From Photorhabdus asymbiotica (GTDB taxonomy: Bacteria; Pseudomonadota; Gammaproteobacteria; Enterobacterales; Enterobacteriaceae): a stretch of DNA of 64,000 nt. Positions within the stretch are counted from its first letter, which is position 1, and every line of letters starts with the position of its first letter. Under the pieces are notes generated by a model. That model was not told the DNA's origin. It saw only the letters and a program-made list of their open reading frames with translations, and ran no database searches. The stretch spans positions 1 to 64,000 of the forward strand of contig NZ_RBLJ01000005.1 in NCBI RefSeq assembly GCF_003634575.1. Reading direction: 5' to 3'. This document shows, piece by piece, positions 25,417-33,884 of this stretch. A program made the position numbers and the translations under genes.

Positions 25417-26184
25417 ATGTTAAAAATCGCTGATACTACATTTAATTCCCGTCTGTTCACCGGTACCGGTAAATTTGCTAATTCAGATTTAATGATTCAA
25501 GCGATAAAAGCCTCTGGCAGTCAACTCGTCACTATGGCAATGAAACGCATTGATCTACAGCGAGGCAATGACGCTATTCTGACACCACTGCAAAAACTCG
25601 GTGTTAAATTACTGCCGAATACTTCTGGAGCAAAAACTGCCGAAGAAGCACTATTCGCTGCCCGTCTGGCCCGTGAAGCGCTGGCAACAAACTGGATAAA
25701 ACTTGAGATCCATCCTGATGTGAAATACTTATTGCCAGACCCGGTCGAAACACTTAAAGGCGCTGAAATGTTGGTCAAAGACGGGTTCGTCGTTCTGCCA
25801 TATTGCAGTGCTGATCCGGTTTTGTGTAAGCGTCTGGAAGAAGTGGGTTGTGCTGCGGTCATGCCTTTAGGCGCGCCAATTGGCTCTAATCAGGGACTAC
25901 TCACCCGAGATTTCCTGCGAATCATTATTGAGCAAACACAAGTACCCGTCATTGTTGATGCAGGAATCGGCGCACCAAGCCATGCACTGGAAGCGATTGA
26001 ACTAGGTGCGGATGCTGTATTAGTTAACACCGCTATTGCCGTTGCACGTAATCCAGTGAAAATGGCTCAAGCCTTCAGAGTGGCAATTGAAGCGGGTGAG
26101 CTATCCTATGAAGCTGGCCTGGCAAACCCAAAACAACATGCTGTTGCATCCAGCCCATTGACTGATTTTCTGGGGGTATTCTAA
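25417..26184 (+). CDS. thiG: Thiazole synthase
   Basis: Builds the thiazole ring from deoxyxylulose phosphate, dehydroglycine and ThiS-thiocarboxylate, in complex with ThiH. 255 residues, usual size. Start ATG 25417 follows the thiS stop by one base; gcaggagg overlaps the thiS end. Motifs: [28 protein letters not shown] with the Schiff-base Lys, [17 protein letters not shown], and [20 protein letters not shown]. Confidence 0.97.
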   Translation: MLKIADTTFNSRLFTGTGKFANSDLMIQAIKASGSQLVTMAMKRIDLQRGNDAILTPLQKLGVKLLPNTSGAKTAEEALFAARLAREALATNWIKLEIHPDVKYLLPDPVETLKGAEMLVKDGFVVLPYCSADPVLCKRLEEVGCAAVMPLGAPIGSNQGLLTRDFLRIIIEQTQVPVIVDAGIGAPSHALEAIELGADAVLVNTAIAVARNPVKMAQAFRVAIEAGELSYEAGLANPKQHAVASSPLTDFLGVF

Positions 26185-27323
26185 TGACCAATAATCTTAT
26201 GAATAATAGTTTCAGTCACCGCTGGCGACAATTAGATTGGGATGACATTACCCTACGCATTAATAGTAAAACTTCTCAGGAAGTTGAACAGGCATTGAGC
26301 AACAGCAAATTAAATTTAGATGATTTAATGGCACTCCTCTCACCAGCAGCGAAACCATACATAGAACCGCTGGCACAACGTGCACAAAAGCTGACTCGTC
26401 AACGTTTCGGTAATACCGTTGGTTTTTATGTACCACTTTACCTCTCCAATTTGTGTGCCAATGATTGCACTTATTGCGGGTTCTCAATGAGTAACCATAT
26501 TAAACGCAAGACACTAAATAAAGATGAAATTATTGCAGAATGTCAGGCAATTAAAGCCCTGGGTTTTGACAATCTGCTATTAGTCACTGGAGAGCATCAA
26601 AACAAGGTAAGTATGGATTATTTCCGTCGTTATCTGCCACTTATCCGCGAACATTTCAGCTCAATAATGATGGAAGTCCAGCCCATGACACAGGAAGAGT
26701 ACTCAGAATTAAAAACTTTGGGGCTAGATGGTGTGATGGTTTATCAGGAAACTTATCATGAACCAACTTACCTGTTGCATCATCTACGGGGTAGAAAACG
26801 GGATTTTCACTGGCGATTAGAAACACCCGATCGCCTTGGCCGTGCAAAAATCGATAAAATTGGTTTGGGAGCACTGATTGGTCTTTCTAATCATTGGCGG
26901 ACAGACTGCTATATGGTGGCAGAACATTTATTCTTTCTGCAACGCACATACTGGCAGAGCCGTTACTCTATTTCATTCCCACGTTTGCGACCTTGTGCCG
27001 GAGGTATTGAACCTGCATCGCTGATAAGTGAAGCAGAACTGGTACAACTGATTTGCGCTTTTCGTCTATTTGCACCAGAGGTAGAACTTTCTATTTCTAC
27101 TCGTGAATCCCCATTCTTCCGCGATCACGTCATACCGTTGGCAATCAACAATGTCAGTGCCGGTTCGAAAACTCAACCCGGTGGTTACGCAGATAATAGC
27201 CATGAAGAATTAGAGCAATTTACTCCGCATGATAACCGTTCTGTCTATCAGGTCGCGGACGCATTAATTAAAGCCGGGTTACAACCTATTTGGAAAGATT
27301 GGGATGGTTATTTAGGTCGATAA
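26184..27323 (+). CDS. thiH: 2-iminoacetate synthase (tyrosine lyase)
   Basis: Radical-SAM enzyme cleaving tyrosine to dehydroglycine for thiazole formation. 379 residues. The cluster motif is LCANDCTYCGF near residue 90 (Cys-x3-Cys-x2-Cys). Other signatures are LLVTGEHQNKV, GLDGVMVYQETYHEPTY, and SAGSKTQPGGY near the end. ATG 26184 shares a base with the thiG stop (TAATG). A Met six codons in is an alternative start. Last gene of the thi operon. Confidence 0.97.
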   Translation: MTNNLMNNSFSHRWRQLDWDDITLRINSKTSQEVEQALSNSKLNLDDLMALLSPAAKPYIEPLAQRAQKLTRQRFGNTVGFYVPLYLSNLCANDCTYCGFSMSNHIKRKTLNKDEIIAECQAIKALGFDNLLLVTGEHQNKVSMDYFRRYLPLIREHFSSIMMEVQPMTQEEYSELKTLGLDGVMVYQETYHEPTYLLHHLRGRKRDFHWRLETPDRLGRAKIDKIGLGALIGLSNHWRTDCYMVAEHLFFLQRTYWQSRYSISFPRLRPCAGGIEPASLISEAELVQLICAFRLFAPEVELSISTRESPFFRDHVIPLAINNVSAGSKTQPGGYADNSHEELEQFTPHDNRSVYQVADALIKAGLQPIWKDWDGYLGR

Positions 27324-27410
27324 TCTAATTTTCTTTCTTCTCAAATAATTCAATTTTAGATAAAAGCCTTTTACAGGCAATAACTTCAGGGAATAGATTT
27401 AGTATAAACA

Positions 27411-27436
27411 ACTGTCTGGTACTGATACCAGACAGT
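27411..27436 (+). terminator. Hairpin after thiH
   Basis: actgtctggta and taccagacagt form a perfect 11-bp stem with a 4-base loop. It abuts the ERIC element and lacks a T run, so it may protect the 3' end or terminate weakly. Confidence 0.55.
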
Positions 27437-27438
27437 CA

Positions 27439-27565
27439 TATACCCGTCATCTTTCAAGTTGCCTCTTTGTTGGCTGCACTCACTCACCCCAGTCACATAG
27501 TTCTCTATGCTCCCGGGGATTCGCTCCCTTGCCGTCGCGATGCATCTTGAAATCCATTGGGTATA
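27439..27565 (-). repeat. ERIC element, copy 3
   Basis: 127 bp, tatacccgtcatctttcaag to cttgaaatccattgggtata. Directly after the thiH hairpin, and inverted relative to the copy at 30215-30341, so the two bracket the three-paralogue block. Confidence 0.95.
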
Positions 27566-27760
27566 TATAATAATTCCCCAGATCATGATTAACCATAAAA
27601 TAATTTACATTTAAAATATCCCTCCTGAATATAAAATAAAATATTCCATCTCTATAAATATAACCAATATTGTAAAATTTATTTCAATCATTAATAGCCT
27701 ATTGTAATAAGACCATTTTATACATAGTTTTTCCCGCCACACATATATATCCCTCACAAA

Positions 27761-27792
27761 TATAAGAATATAAGAATATAAGAATATAAGAA
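27761..27792 (+). repeat. Four perfect copies of an 8-bp repeat
   Basis: The unit tataagaa is repeated four times without change in the AT-rich region (27566-28017) before the first small paralogue, about 130 bases upstream of the conserved promoter-like block. Such arrays are prone to slippage. Nothing else is recognisable in that AT-rich stretch apart from the promoter block. Confidence 0.9.
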
Positions 27793-27923
27793 TTCAATTT
27801 ATACCTATATCGAATAAAGAGAAAATACTATATTTAATGTATATGTCTGAGTATATCTAAATTTTTTATTATTTATTCTCTATTAATTTATACAAAGTAT
27901 AATTCTTAATTAATAAAAAACAC

Positions 27924-27954
27924 GATTGAATATTTCCCTGTCATTGATAAAGTG
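27924..27954 (+). promoter_or_regulatory. Conserved promoter-like block, paralogue 1
   Basis: gattgaat followed, 18 bases start to start, by attgataaagtg. The same pair with the same spacing precedes the other two paralogues (28784-28814 and 29570-29600) while surrounding sequence has diverged, so it is probably the shared promoter or an activator site. It lies 60-90 bases before the start codon. Confidence 0.55.
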
Positions 27955-28017
27955 CACACCGAGCAATAAAATGCTTAATAAAAATCAAATTTATTACCAT
28001 TCAAAGAGAACTAATAT

Positions 28018-28497
28018 ATGAATATAAAAGAAATCCTGGATAATATAGACTATTCTGGTCAGGTAAATTCAAATAAAGAATTGGTTAATGGTTCATTTAA
28101 TGAAGGATATAAAGGCTGGATAATCCCAAACCCTGAAAAGATAAAAATCTTATCTGAGAATGGAATTAATTTTCTCAGAATCCAGAATGATCCTAGTTTT
28201 GAGGCCGTTTTTCAAATTATAGAAGGATTGGAACCCAACGTTAAATATAAACTGACAGGTAAAGCACGCCTATCAAAATGGAAGATATATGATGGTTCAC
28301 TAGCTATTTTTGGTTTACACAATGATACACTCGGTCCTGTAACTTTTGTTACAGACACTCAGTATTTTAAAACCGGTACTGTAGAATTAAGTGCAGATGC
28401 AGAGGGGCTTCTGCGTGTTTTCTTGATAAAAACCCAAGTTGAGGACATATCAGCAGTAACCGCTGATTTTACTGGTTTCATTTTTGAGAAAGCTTAA
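28018..28497 (+). CDS. Small beta-rich protein, tandem paralogue 1
   Basis: 159 residues without a signal peptide. A short leader (MNIKEILDNIDYSGQVNSNK) precedes one domain: ELVNGSFNEGYKGW, then FLRIQ, IIEGLEPNVKYKLTGKARLS, TGTVELSADAEGLLRVFLIK and ADFTGFIFEKA. The NGSFExGxxGW opening and the GLxPNxxYxLxGxAR strand resemble family 4/9-type carbohydrate-binding beta-sandwich modules, but I cannot assign a ligand. This copy is the most divergent of the three (KIKILSENG, FQIIEG). Its own promoter-like block and terminator make it a separate transcription unit. No secretion signal is visible, so it is cytoplasmic or leaves by another route. Confidence 0.75.
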   Translation: MNIKEILDNIDYSGQVNSNKELVNGSFNEGYKGWIIPNPEKIKILSENGINFLRIQNDPSFEAVFQIIEGLEPNVKYKLTGKARLSKWKIYDGSLAIFGLHNDTLGPVTFVTDTQYFKTGTVELSADAEGLLRVFLIKTQVEDISAVTADFTGFIFEKA

Positions 28498-28528
28498 TAT
28501 AGCTAGCTTTGATATCGTTTGACATCTT

Positions 28529-28560
28529 AATGCCTGAAGCTCACTACTCCGGGCATTTTA
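28529..28560 (+). terminator. Terminator of paralogue 1
   Basis: aatgcctgaag and ctccgggcatt pair imperfectly, followed by ttaataa. The same position in paralogues 2 and 3 carries a stronger hairpin. Between here and 28880 lie only AT-rich sequence and the next promoter-like block. Confidence 0.6.
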
Positions 28561-28783
28561 ATAATGTAGTTTCAATACTACAGCCATAGATATTACCTCA
28601 TTATTCACTCTACTTTTTCTCTCAATGTGACTAATATTTCAACATAACATTTCTGCAACAATGAACTTTGCCACGAGCAACAAATTATTAGCCTACAGAA
28701 ACACCTATCATGATAAGCGCTTATAACTCATTTATTCTTTTATTAATTCATACAAATTACAACTCACCACCAACAAAAAATAC

Positions 28784-28814
28784 AATTGAGTATTATCCCA
28801 TTATTGATAAAGTG
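28784..28814 (+). promoter_or_regulatory. Conserved promoter-like block, paralogue 2
   Basis: aattgagt, then attgataaagtg with the same 18-base offset as before paralogue 1. The start region further down shares ggactaatat before ATG. Confidence 0.55.
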
Positions 28815-28880
28815 CCCCCCGAAAAACAAAGCGATTCAAGAAATTAAATTCATTTCTATTTATTTAAAAAGGACTAATAT

Positions 28881-29357
28881 ATGAACGTACAAGAAATCCT
28901 GAATAACGAAGACTATTCTGATAATAAGAAACACTCTTATAAAGAACTGGTTAATGGCTCATTCGAAGAGGGATATAACGGTTGGAGAATCCCCGCCCCT
29001 GAATCAGTAGAAATTTTATCTGAAAATGGCATTCACTTTATCAGAATTCAAAGTGTTACTGGTTCTGGCGTCATTGATCAAATTATAGAAGGATTGGAAC
29101 CTAACACTAAATATAAGCTAATAGGTACAGCGCGCGTGTCAGCAGAATGGGCCTCATCCGCTTATTTTGGTTTACAGAGTCGCACCGATGGCCCTAACTC
29201 TTTTGCTGTAAACAGCACCAATTTTACAACTGGCTCAATAGAATTAAGCACAGACCAAGAAGGACTTTTACGCGTTTATTTATTGAAAGACCAAGTTGGC
29301 CATCGCCCAGATGGAGAAACCGCTGACTTTACCGGTTTTGTTTTAGAAAAAGCTTAA
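28881..29357 (+). CDS. Small beta-rich protein, tandem paralogue 2
   Basis: 158 residues, colinear with paralogues 1 and 3: MNVQEILNNEDYSDNKKHSY leader, ELVNGSFEEGYNGWRIPAPE, VIDQIIEGLEPNTKYKLIG, AYFGLQSRTDGPNSFAV, and ADFTGFVLEKA. It is closest to paralogue 3, so these two probably arose by the later duplication. aaaggactaatat before ATG gives a good ribosome-binding site. The function is unknown; possible carbohydrate-binding beta-sandwich as for paralogue 1. No Cys, no signal peptide, no membrane segment. Confidence 0.75.
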   Translation: MNVQEILNNEDYSDNKKHSYKELVNGSFEEGYNGWRIPAPESVEILSENGIHFIRIQSVTGSGVIDQIIEGLEPNTKYKLIGTARVSAEWASSAYFGLQSRTDGPNSFAVNSTNFTTGSIELSTDQEGLLRVYLLKDQVGHRPDGETADFTGFVLEKA

Positions 29358-29390
29358 ATATTTAACTTCAAAGTAGTTTGACATTAAAAC

Positions 29391-29422
29391 ACACCCGGAA
29401 CAGGAAGCTCCGGGTGTTTTAA
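29391..29422 (+). terminator. Terminator of paralogue 2
   Basis: acacccgga and tccgggtgt form a perfect 9-bp stem, followed by tttaat. The rest of 29423-29664 is AT-rich with the next promoter-like block. Confidence 0.8.
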
Positions 29423-29569
29423 TATTGGTTAAGAAAATAAAATCATAAATTAATATTTTGATTGAAATATAGTTCAATTATTTTAAAATAAATTCCCATC
29501 GAAATAATTTAGCCATCTCATTTATTTTTACATTAATTATCACAAAATTAATATTCAATCAAAAAACAT

Positions 29570-29600
29570 GATTGAATATTTTTTCATTATTGATAAAGTG
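29570..29600 (+). promoter_or_regulatory. Conserved promoter-like block, paralogue 3
   Basis: gattgaat, then attgataaagtg with the same 18-base offset as in the other two copies; about 65 bases before the start codon. Confidence 0.55.
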
Positions 29601-29664
29601 TTTGCAGGAAAAAATTATTAAGCAAAATTAAATTTGATTGTTATTCATTTAAAAGGACTAATAT

Positions 29665-30150
29665 ATGAATATAAAGAAAATGCTACATAGCGCAGATTAT
29701 TCTGATACAAAAAACGCTAATAAAGAACTGGTCAATAGTTCATTTAACGAAGGATATCGTGGCTGGAGAATTCCAACCCCTGAAACTGTAGAAATTTTAT
29801 CTGAGAATAGCATTAATTTCCTTAGCATCCAAAGCTATTCCAGCTCTGGTGTCATTGATCAAATTATAACAGGGTTGGAGCCGAACGTTAGATATAGACT
29901 GACAGGTACAGCACGCTTATCGACAAAACAAATACCACAAAGGGCTTTATCAGCTTATTTTGGTCTACAGAATCGCACATTTGGCCCCGAATCTTTTGTC
30001 GTAAATAACTTCAATTTTACGACCGGTTCAGTTGAATTAAATACAGATGAAGAAGGGCTTTTACGTGTTTACATGCTGAAAGACCAATTTGTAGGACTTC
30101 CAGAAGAAGCAACCGCTGACTTTACCGGTTTTATTTTAGAAAAGGCTTAA
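29665..30150 (+). CDS. Small beta-rich protein, tandem paralogue 3
   Basis: 161 residues: MNIKKMLHSADYSDTKNANK leader, ELVNSSFNEGYRGWRIPTPE, VIDQIITGLEPNVRYRLTG, AYFGLQNRTFGPESFVV, and ADFTGFILEKA. The conserved NGSF is NSSF here. A four-residue insertion (IPQR region) makes it slightly longer. Ribosome-binding site aaaggactaatat is identical to paralogue 2. Role unknown. Three retained copies with separate signals suggest dosage or variant specificity rather than decay. Confidence 0.75.
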   Translation: MNIKKMLHSADYSDTKNANKELVNSSFNEGYRGWRIPTPETVEILSENSINFLSIQSYSSSGVIDQIITGLEPNVRYRLTGTARLSTKQIPQRALSAYFGLQNRTFGPESFVVNNFNFTTGSVELNTDEEGLLRVYMLKDQFVGLPEEATADFTGFILEKA

Positions 30151-30170
30151 GCATTTGACTTTGATATATC

Positions 30171-30200
30171 ACACCCGCAGCACATTGCTCCGGGTGTTTT
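30171..30200 (+). terminator. Terminator of paralogue 3
   Basis: acacccgcag and ctccgggtgt form a stem with one internal mismatch, followed by tttaaa. Confidence 0.7.
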
Positions 30201-30214
30201 AAAGCCTACCTCAA

Positions 30215-30341
30215 TATACCCAATAGATTTCAAGATGCATCGCGACGGCAAAGGAGCGAATCCCCGGGAGCATAGATAACTATGTGACCGGGGTGAGTGA
30301 GTGCAGCCAACAAAGAGGCAACTTGAAAGATAACAGGTATA
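30215..30341 (+). repeat. ERIC element, copy 4
   Basis: 127 bp, tatacccaatagatttcaag to cttgaaagataacaggtata. Closes the three-paralogue block opposite copy 3. Confidence 0.95.
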
Positions 30342-30368
30342 GACGTAATTCTTCGAAAATAGCCCTAA

Positions 30369-30950
30369 CTAACTTAAATCATGCAATGGTTTTTTTATTG
30401 GCGGTGTAAGCCTGAAATCAGAAAACCGCACTTGTAATCCGTGCCGTTCTGGAGAACAACACATTGCGCCAATAAAGACGCGTTGTTTACCCTTAAAAAA
30501 AGGAGATAGTCTTAATAGTGGCCATAGTAAACCATCAATAGAATATTGAAGTCTTAAATACCCTTCTTCACAGGTCAGGCGTAACCAGAACTTATTGCAG
30601 TTACCGGGAAATATTCCCATAGACCAATCAGAATGATTACGTGTTAATACACTGCCAATCGTGGCCTGACCATCAGAATATTCAACCCCCCCCTTCAGCC
30701 AATGTTTTTCATCGACTAATAACATAACCCCCGCTTGATCATATAAATGTTCAAAACATCCTTCAATACAGAGTTGAAAGGTGAAATCATCCTCAATATA
30801 ACGACCAAAAACATGACCATTATGACGTTCAAAACCATACCATGTTTGTTGCCAAAAGTCGGTTTTATGATCTGTGGTGACATCAAGCCAGTCGCTTCCA
30901 CATTGCCAATCAGCTGGTTCATTAAGCCAATGATATTGTGACAAACTCAT
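30369..30950 (-). CDS. DUF1349 domain protein
   Basis: 193 residues of the DUF1349 type, a concanavalin-A-like beta-sandwich family of unknown biochemical role. The order of motifs fits: DWLDVTTDHKTDFWQQTWYG, then DQAGVMLLVDEKHWLKGGVEYSDG, SDWSMGIFPG, and YLRLQYSIDGLLWPLLRLSPF. No signal peptide. It begins 14 bases after the MFS stop, so the two are cotranscribed. It might bind or process a sugar-like ligand handled by the transporter; inference only. Confidence 0.85.
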   Translation of the reverse strand: MSLSQYHWLNEPADWQCGSDWLDVTTDHKTDFWQQTWYGFERHNGHVFGRYIEDDFTFQLCIEGCFEHLYDQAGVMLLVDEKHWLKGGVEYSDGQATIGSVLTRNHSDWSMGIFPGNCNKFWLRLTCEEGYLRLQYSIDGLLWPLLRLSPFFKGKQRVFIGAMCCSPERHGLQVRFSDFRLTPPIKKPLHDLS

Positions 30951-30964
30951 AGAAACTCCTTCTG

Positions 30965-32116
30965 TTATCTTCCGCTTGAATGAATAAATTTATATCCTGC
31001 AAGTAAGGAAACAGAGAGTAAAGCAACACAAGCAAAAGCACCATGTAATGTCACAATATGCGCTAATCCACCAATAATTGCAGGTCCCAGCAAGATCCCT
31101 GAATATCCCATAGTAGAAACTGCAGCAACTGCCAACGAGTCAGGCATAATTTTCTGTTGGCCAGAAGCGGTAAAAAGCATTGGAGCAATATTAGATAATC
31201 CTGCTCCAACCATTAAGAAAGAGAGTCCCAGTATTATTGCAGTTGATGCTGAGTAAATAAGGATAAATCCAAAAGTCGCTAATAAAGCACTACAGATAAA
31301 AATTCGTCTGTGTCCATAAAGGGCAATAATCCTATCACCCAAAAAGCGACCGGATGTCATAGCAATAGCAAAAAGGGTATAACCTACCCCAGCCTGATGG
31401 CTGCTAATATTATGCACGCTGGTTAATAATATACCGCTCCAATCCAGCATTGAGCCTTCCATAATATAAGCAACAAAACAGAGAAAGCCCAACAAAATAA
31501 CGACTCCACGAGGTACAGCAAAGAATGGTGTATTTCCCGATTCTGCTTCGTTTAATAATCCACTCCATGCAGGCAGCAGCAACAGAATAATAAGCAACAC
31601 CGCCATGATCATCACTTGAAAAGGTGATACTCCCAGAGACAATAATGCACTAACCGAGCCAGCACCGGCTATTCCCCCCAGACTGAACAACGCATGAAAA
31701 CCAGACATGATTGGCCGCAGAGCCATTTTCTCAACCATGACAGCATGGATATTTACCACAACATCCATTGCACCAATGCCAGCACCAAAGATAAATAGAG
31801 CGCAAGCCAGCGTCAGCGGTGTCGGTAATACGCTTAGCCCTGGCAACATCAATAGCACCAACAAGGTACATAAAGTAAAAATTTGTCGGCATCCGAAACG
31901 TGCTGCTAGCATTCCAGCCATCGGCATCATAATGAAAGAACCAACACCGAATGCCAGCATCAATAACCCCATCGCACCATTATCAAGTTGCAGGCGTTCT
32001 TTAGCTAAAGGAATAAGGGGTGCCCAACTTGCAAGGCTAAAACCCGCAATAAAAAAAGCGGCACGGGTCGCCATGATGGGCTGTTTTACCAAAGAGACAA
32101 TATTCTGATCAGACAA
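30965..32116 (-). CDS. MFS transporter (YbjJ-like)
   Basis: 383-residue inner-membrane transporter with about 12 segments. The N-terminus FFIAGFSLASWAPLIPLAKERLQLDNGAMGLLML and the motif-A loop LAARFGCRQI, plus GAGIGAMDVVVNIHAVMVEK, are typical of the YbjJ-like group, several of which move sugars or export small molecules. It lies between a terminator and the DUF1349 gene. The aminotransferase, dehydrogenase and phosphatase genes lie just upstream in the same direction, so export of their product is plausible. Substrate unknown. Confidence 0.85.
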   Translation of the reverse strand: MSDQNIVSLVKQPIMATRAAFFIAGFSLASWAPLIPLAKERLQLDNGAMGLLMLAFGVGSFIMMPMAGMLAARFGCRQIFTLCTLLVLLMLPGLSVLPTPLTLACALFIFGAGIGAMDVVVNIHAVMVEKMALRPIMSGFHALFSLGGIAGAGSVSALLSLGVSPFQVMIMAVLLIILLLLPAWSGLLNEAESGNTPFFAVPRGVVILLGFLCFVAYIMEGSMLDWSGILLTSVHNISSHQAGVGYTLFAIAMTSGRFLGDRIIALYGHRRIFICSALLATFGFILIYSASTAIILGLSFLMVGAGLSNIAPMLFTASGQQKIMPDSLAVAAVSTMGYSGILLGPAIIGGLAHIVTLHGAFACVALLSVSLLAGYKFIHSSGR

Positions 32117-32144
32117 CTCATGTTCCTTCTATGTAAATAAAAAC

Positions 32145-32170
32145 GCCCTCCGATATAACTCACGGAGGGC
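32145..32170 (-). terminator. Terminator between the HAD phosphatase and MFS genes
   Basis: gccctccg and cggagggc form a perfect 8-bp stem, followed on the minus strand by gtttttattt. It should end the aminotransferase-dehydrogenase-phosphatase transcript, or let only some of it read through into the MFS gene. Confidence 0.85.
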
Positions 32171-32176
32171 ATTAAA

Positions 32177-32809
32177 TTACGCAAAATTAATCTTAAAAAA
32201 TTGTGGAATATCTGTCAGCGCCCCAATAATACGGGTTGCTTGCTGATATTGCTCTGCAGCGGATAACGCATGAGGCCAGGCATATATATAGGGAATGCCT
32301 GCCTGTGTTGCTGCTGTAATCCCTAAATCGGTATCTTCAATCACTAATGTCTGATGAACATCCATAGATTTCAATTTCAACATAGCAAGATAAGGATCAG
32401 GATGAGGCTTCGTTCTCACAACATCGTCGCCAGAGATCAAAACCGGGCTTTCGCGCAGCTCTAACAATCCAAGATTAGCCAGACATACTTCCCGCGGCGC
32501 AGTAGAGACAAAACCAAAAGAGATATTATGCTGTTGTAACGCCGATATCAGCCCAGAAATTCCTGGACGAAGATAACTTTTAGACAGCTTATCCTTATAA
32601 ACAGAGACAATTTGGGCAGTGATCTCTTTCTGCTGCTGAACTGGAACCCCAATATAATCCAGCGTTTCCTCTAAACTCAGACCAATAAGTTGCTGCGGTT
32701 GTACATGATGCGTGTAATCAGGTGCCAAAGCACAAAGAACATCAAAGTGCAGTTGTTCACTATCAACGATGACCCCATCAATATCAAAAATCACATTAAA
32801 TTTATCCAT
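32177..32809 (-). CDS. HAD-family phosphatase (beta-phosphoglucomutase-like)
   Basis: 210 residues. Motif I is VIFDIDGVIVDSE, the cap domain spans about residues 15-85, motif II is GFVSTAPREV, motif III Lys is in RTKPHPDPYLAMLK, and motif IV is VIEDTDLGITAATQAGI. All four are intact, giving an active phosphatase or phosphomutase on a small phosphorylated sugar or polyol. Starts 13 bases after the dehydrogenase stop, so it belongs to that operon. Substrate not deducible. Confidence 0.9.
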   Translation of the reverse strand: MDKFNVIFDIDGVIVDSEQLHFDVLCALAPDYTHHVQPQQLIGLSLEETLDYIGVPVQQQKEITAQIVSVYKDKLSKSYLRPGISGLISALQQHNISFGFVSTAPREVCLANLGLLELRESPVLISGDDVVRTKPHPDPYLAMLKLKSMDVHQTLVIEDTDLGITAATQAGIPYIYAWPHALSAAEQYQQATRIIGALTDIPQFFKINFA

Positions 32810-32822
32810 GTGAAAAATTCCA

Positions 32823-33884
32823 TTATTTGAGATCAGAAATACGGATCAGTACCTTACAGTTTGGGGTAGAAAGCGGTTTTTGGGTTTTGCCCGCAATATC
32901 GCAACCAACAGTGAGAAAAGCCTGCAAGTAATCATTAAAATCAAAGATCTGACTGACCAGACGACCTGCCGGAATAACGCCATCACGGATCATGGTATAA
33001 GCACGTTCAAAACTGTTATTCAGAGAGTCAATCGAACCAATGACTGAAAGGCTCTTATCGGCGATTTTAAGGATATCAAGGCTGGCATGTTTATCTTTAA
33101 GTGCAACATTCAGCAATTTCCCTCCGGGAGCCAAATGTTCGAAAACATATTCGGTTAACTGGCCGGTCGTATCCACACACAGATCGATAAGCGCTGATTT
33201 GTCACCATATTGTTGTGTTAAAGCTTCATCAAAATCAGTGTACAACTCACATTCTGGTGGTAAATTTTCTCTGGCAAACTGAACACGACTTTCGTTTTTC
33301 TCGACCATGAAAGCCTTAACACCTCTGGCGTGTAAAGCCCAAAGATAAAGCATTCCCATTGGACCTGCACCGGTGACCGCAGCACGAATATTCGTGTGAG
33401 TGATAGCCAGCTTGTCAACTCCGGTTAATGTACAGCTAAGTGGCTCAGTCAGAGATGCCTCTTCCATGCTGACATGATCATCAAGTTTTATCAGGGAACT
33501 CTCTTTAGCCAGATACTGCTCAGCAAATGCCCCGTCATAGGAAACTCCAGCTTCGGTTCCCAATTTCTTCTCACAATGATTTAGGTTTCCTGTCTGACAC
33601 ATCCGACAGTGTCCACAGGAATAAGTTGGGTTGATGACAACACGGTCACCCACATTAAAACGAGTCACACTCTTTCCTATTTGAGCGACAACCCCCGTTG
33701 TTTCATGACCCAGAGTCGTTCCCGGAATGGCAACAGGATAAGAGCCGGTGATAATTCCAACATCTGTACCACAAACGCCACACACCGCAATATCAACAAC
33801 AACATCATCAGACTCAACACAGCGTAACGATTCAACATCCCGGATTTCAACATCCCACACCCGATTAAATTTAAGTGCTTTCAT
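32823..33884 (-). CDS. Zinc-dependent medium-chain dehydrogenase
   Basis: 353 residues. The catalytic zinc site is in CGVCGTDVGI and GHETTGVV, and the structural zinc Cys cluster is CGHCRMCQTGNLNHC near residues 90-105. The cofactor site is VTGAGPMGMLYLWALHARG. It belongs to the polyol/threonine-dehydrogenase-like MDR group that oxidises secondary alcohols of sugars, cyclitols or amino alcohols. ATG 33884 shares a base with the aminotransferase stop (TAATG) and has ggagg upstream. Next to an aminotransferase it could make a ketone for transamination, as in aminocyclitol pathways; inference. Confidence 0.92.
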   Translation of the reverse strand: MKALKFNRVWDVEIRDVESLRCVESDDVVVDIAVCGVCGTDVGIITGSYPVAIPGTTLGHETTGVVAQIGKSVTRFNVGDRVVINPTYSCGHCRMCQTGNLNHCEKKLGTEAGVSYDGAFAEQYLAKESSLIKLDDHVSMEEASLTEPLSCTLTGVDKLAITHTNIRAAVTGAGPMGMLYLWALHARGVKAFMVEKNESRVQFARENLPPECELYTDFDEALTQQYGDKSALIDLCVDTTGQLTEYVFEHLAPGGKLLNVALKDKHASLDILKIADKSLSVIGSIDSLNNSFERAYTMIRDGVIPAGRLVSQIFDFNDYLQAFLTVGCDIAGKTQKPLSTPNCKVLIRISDLK

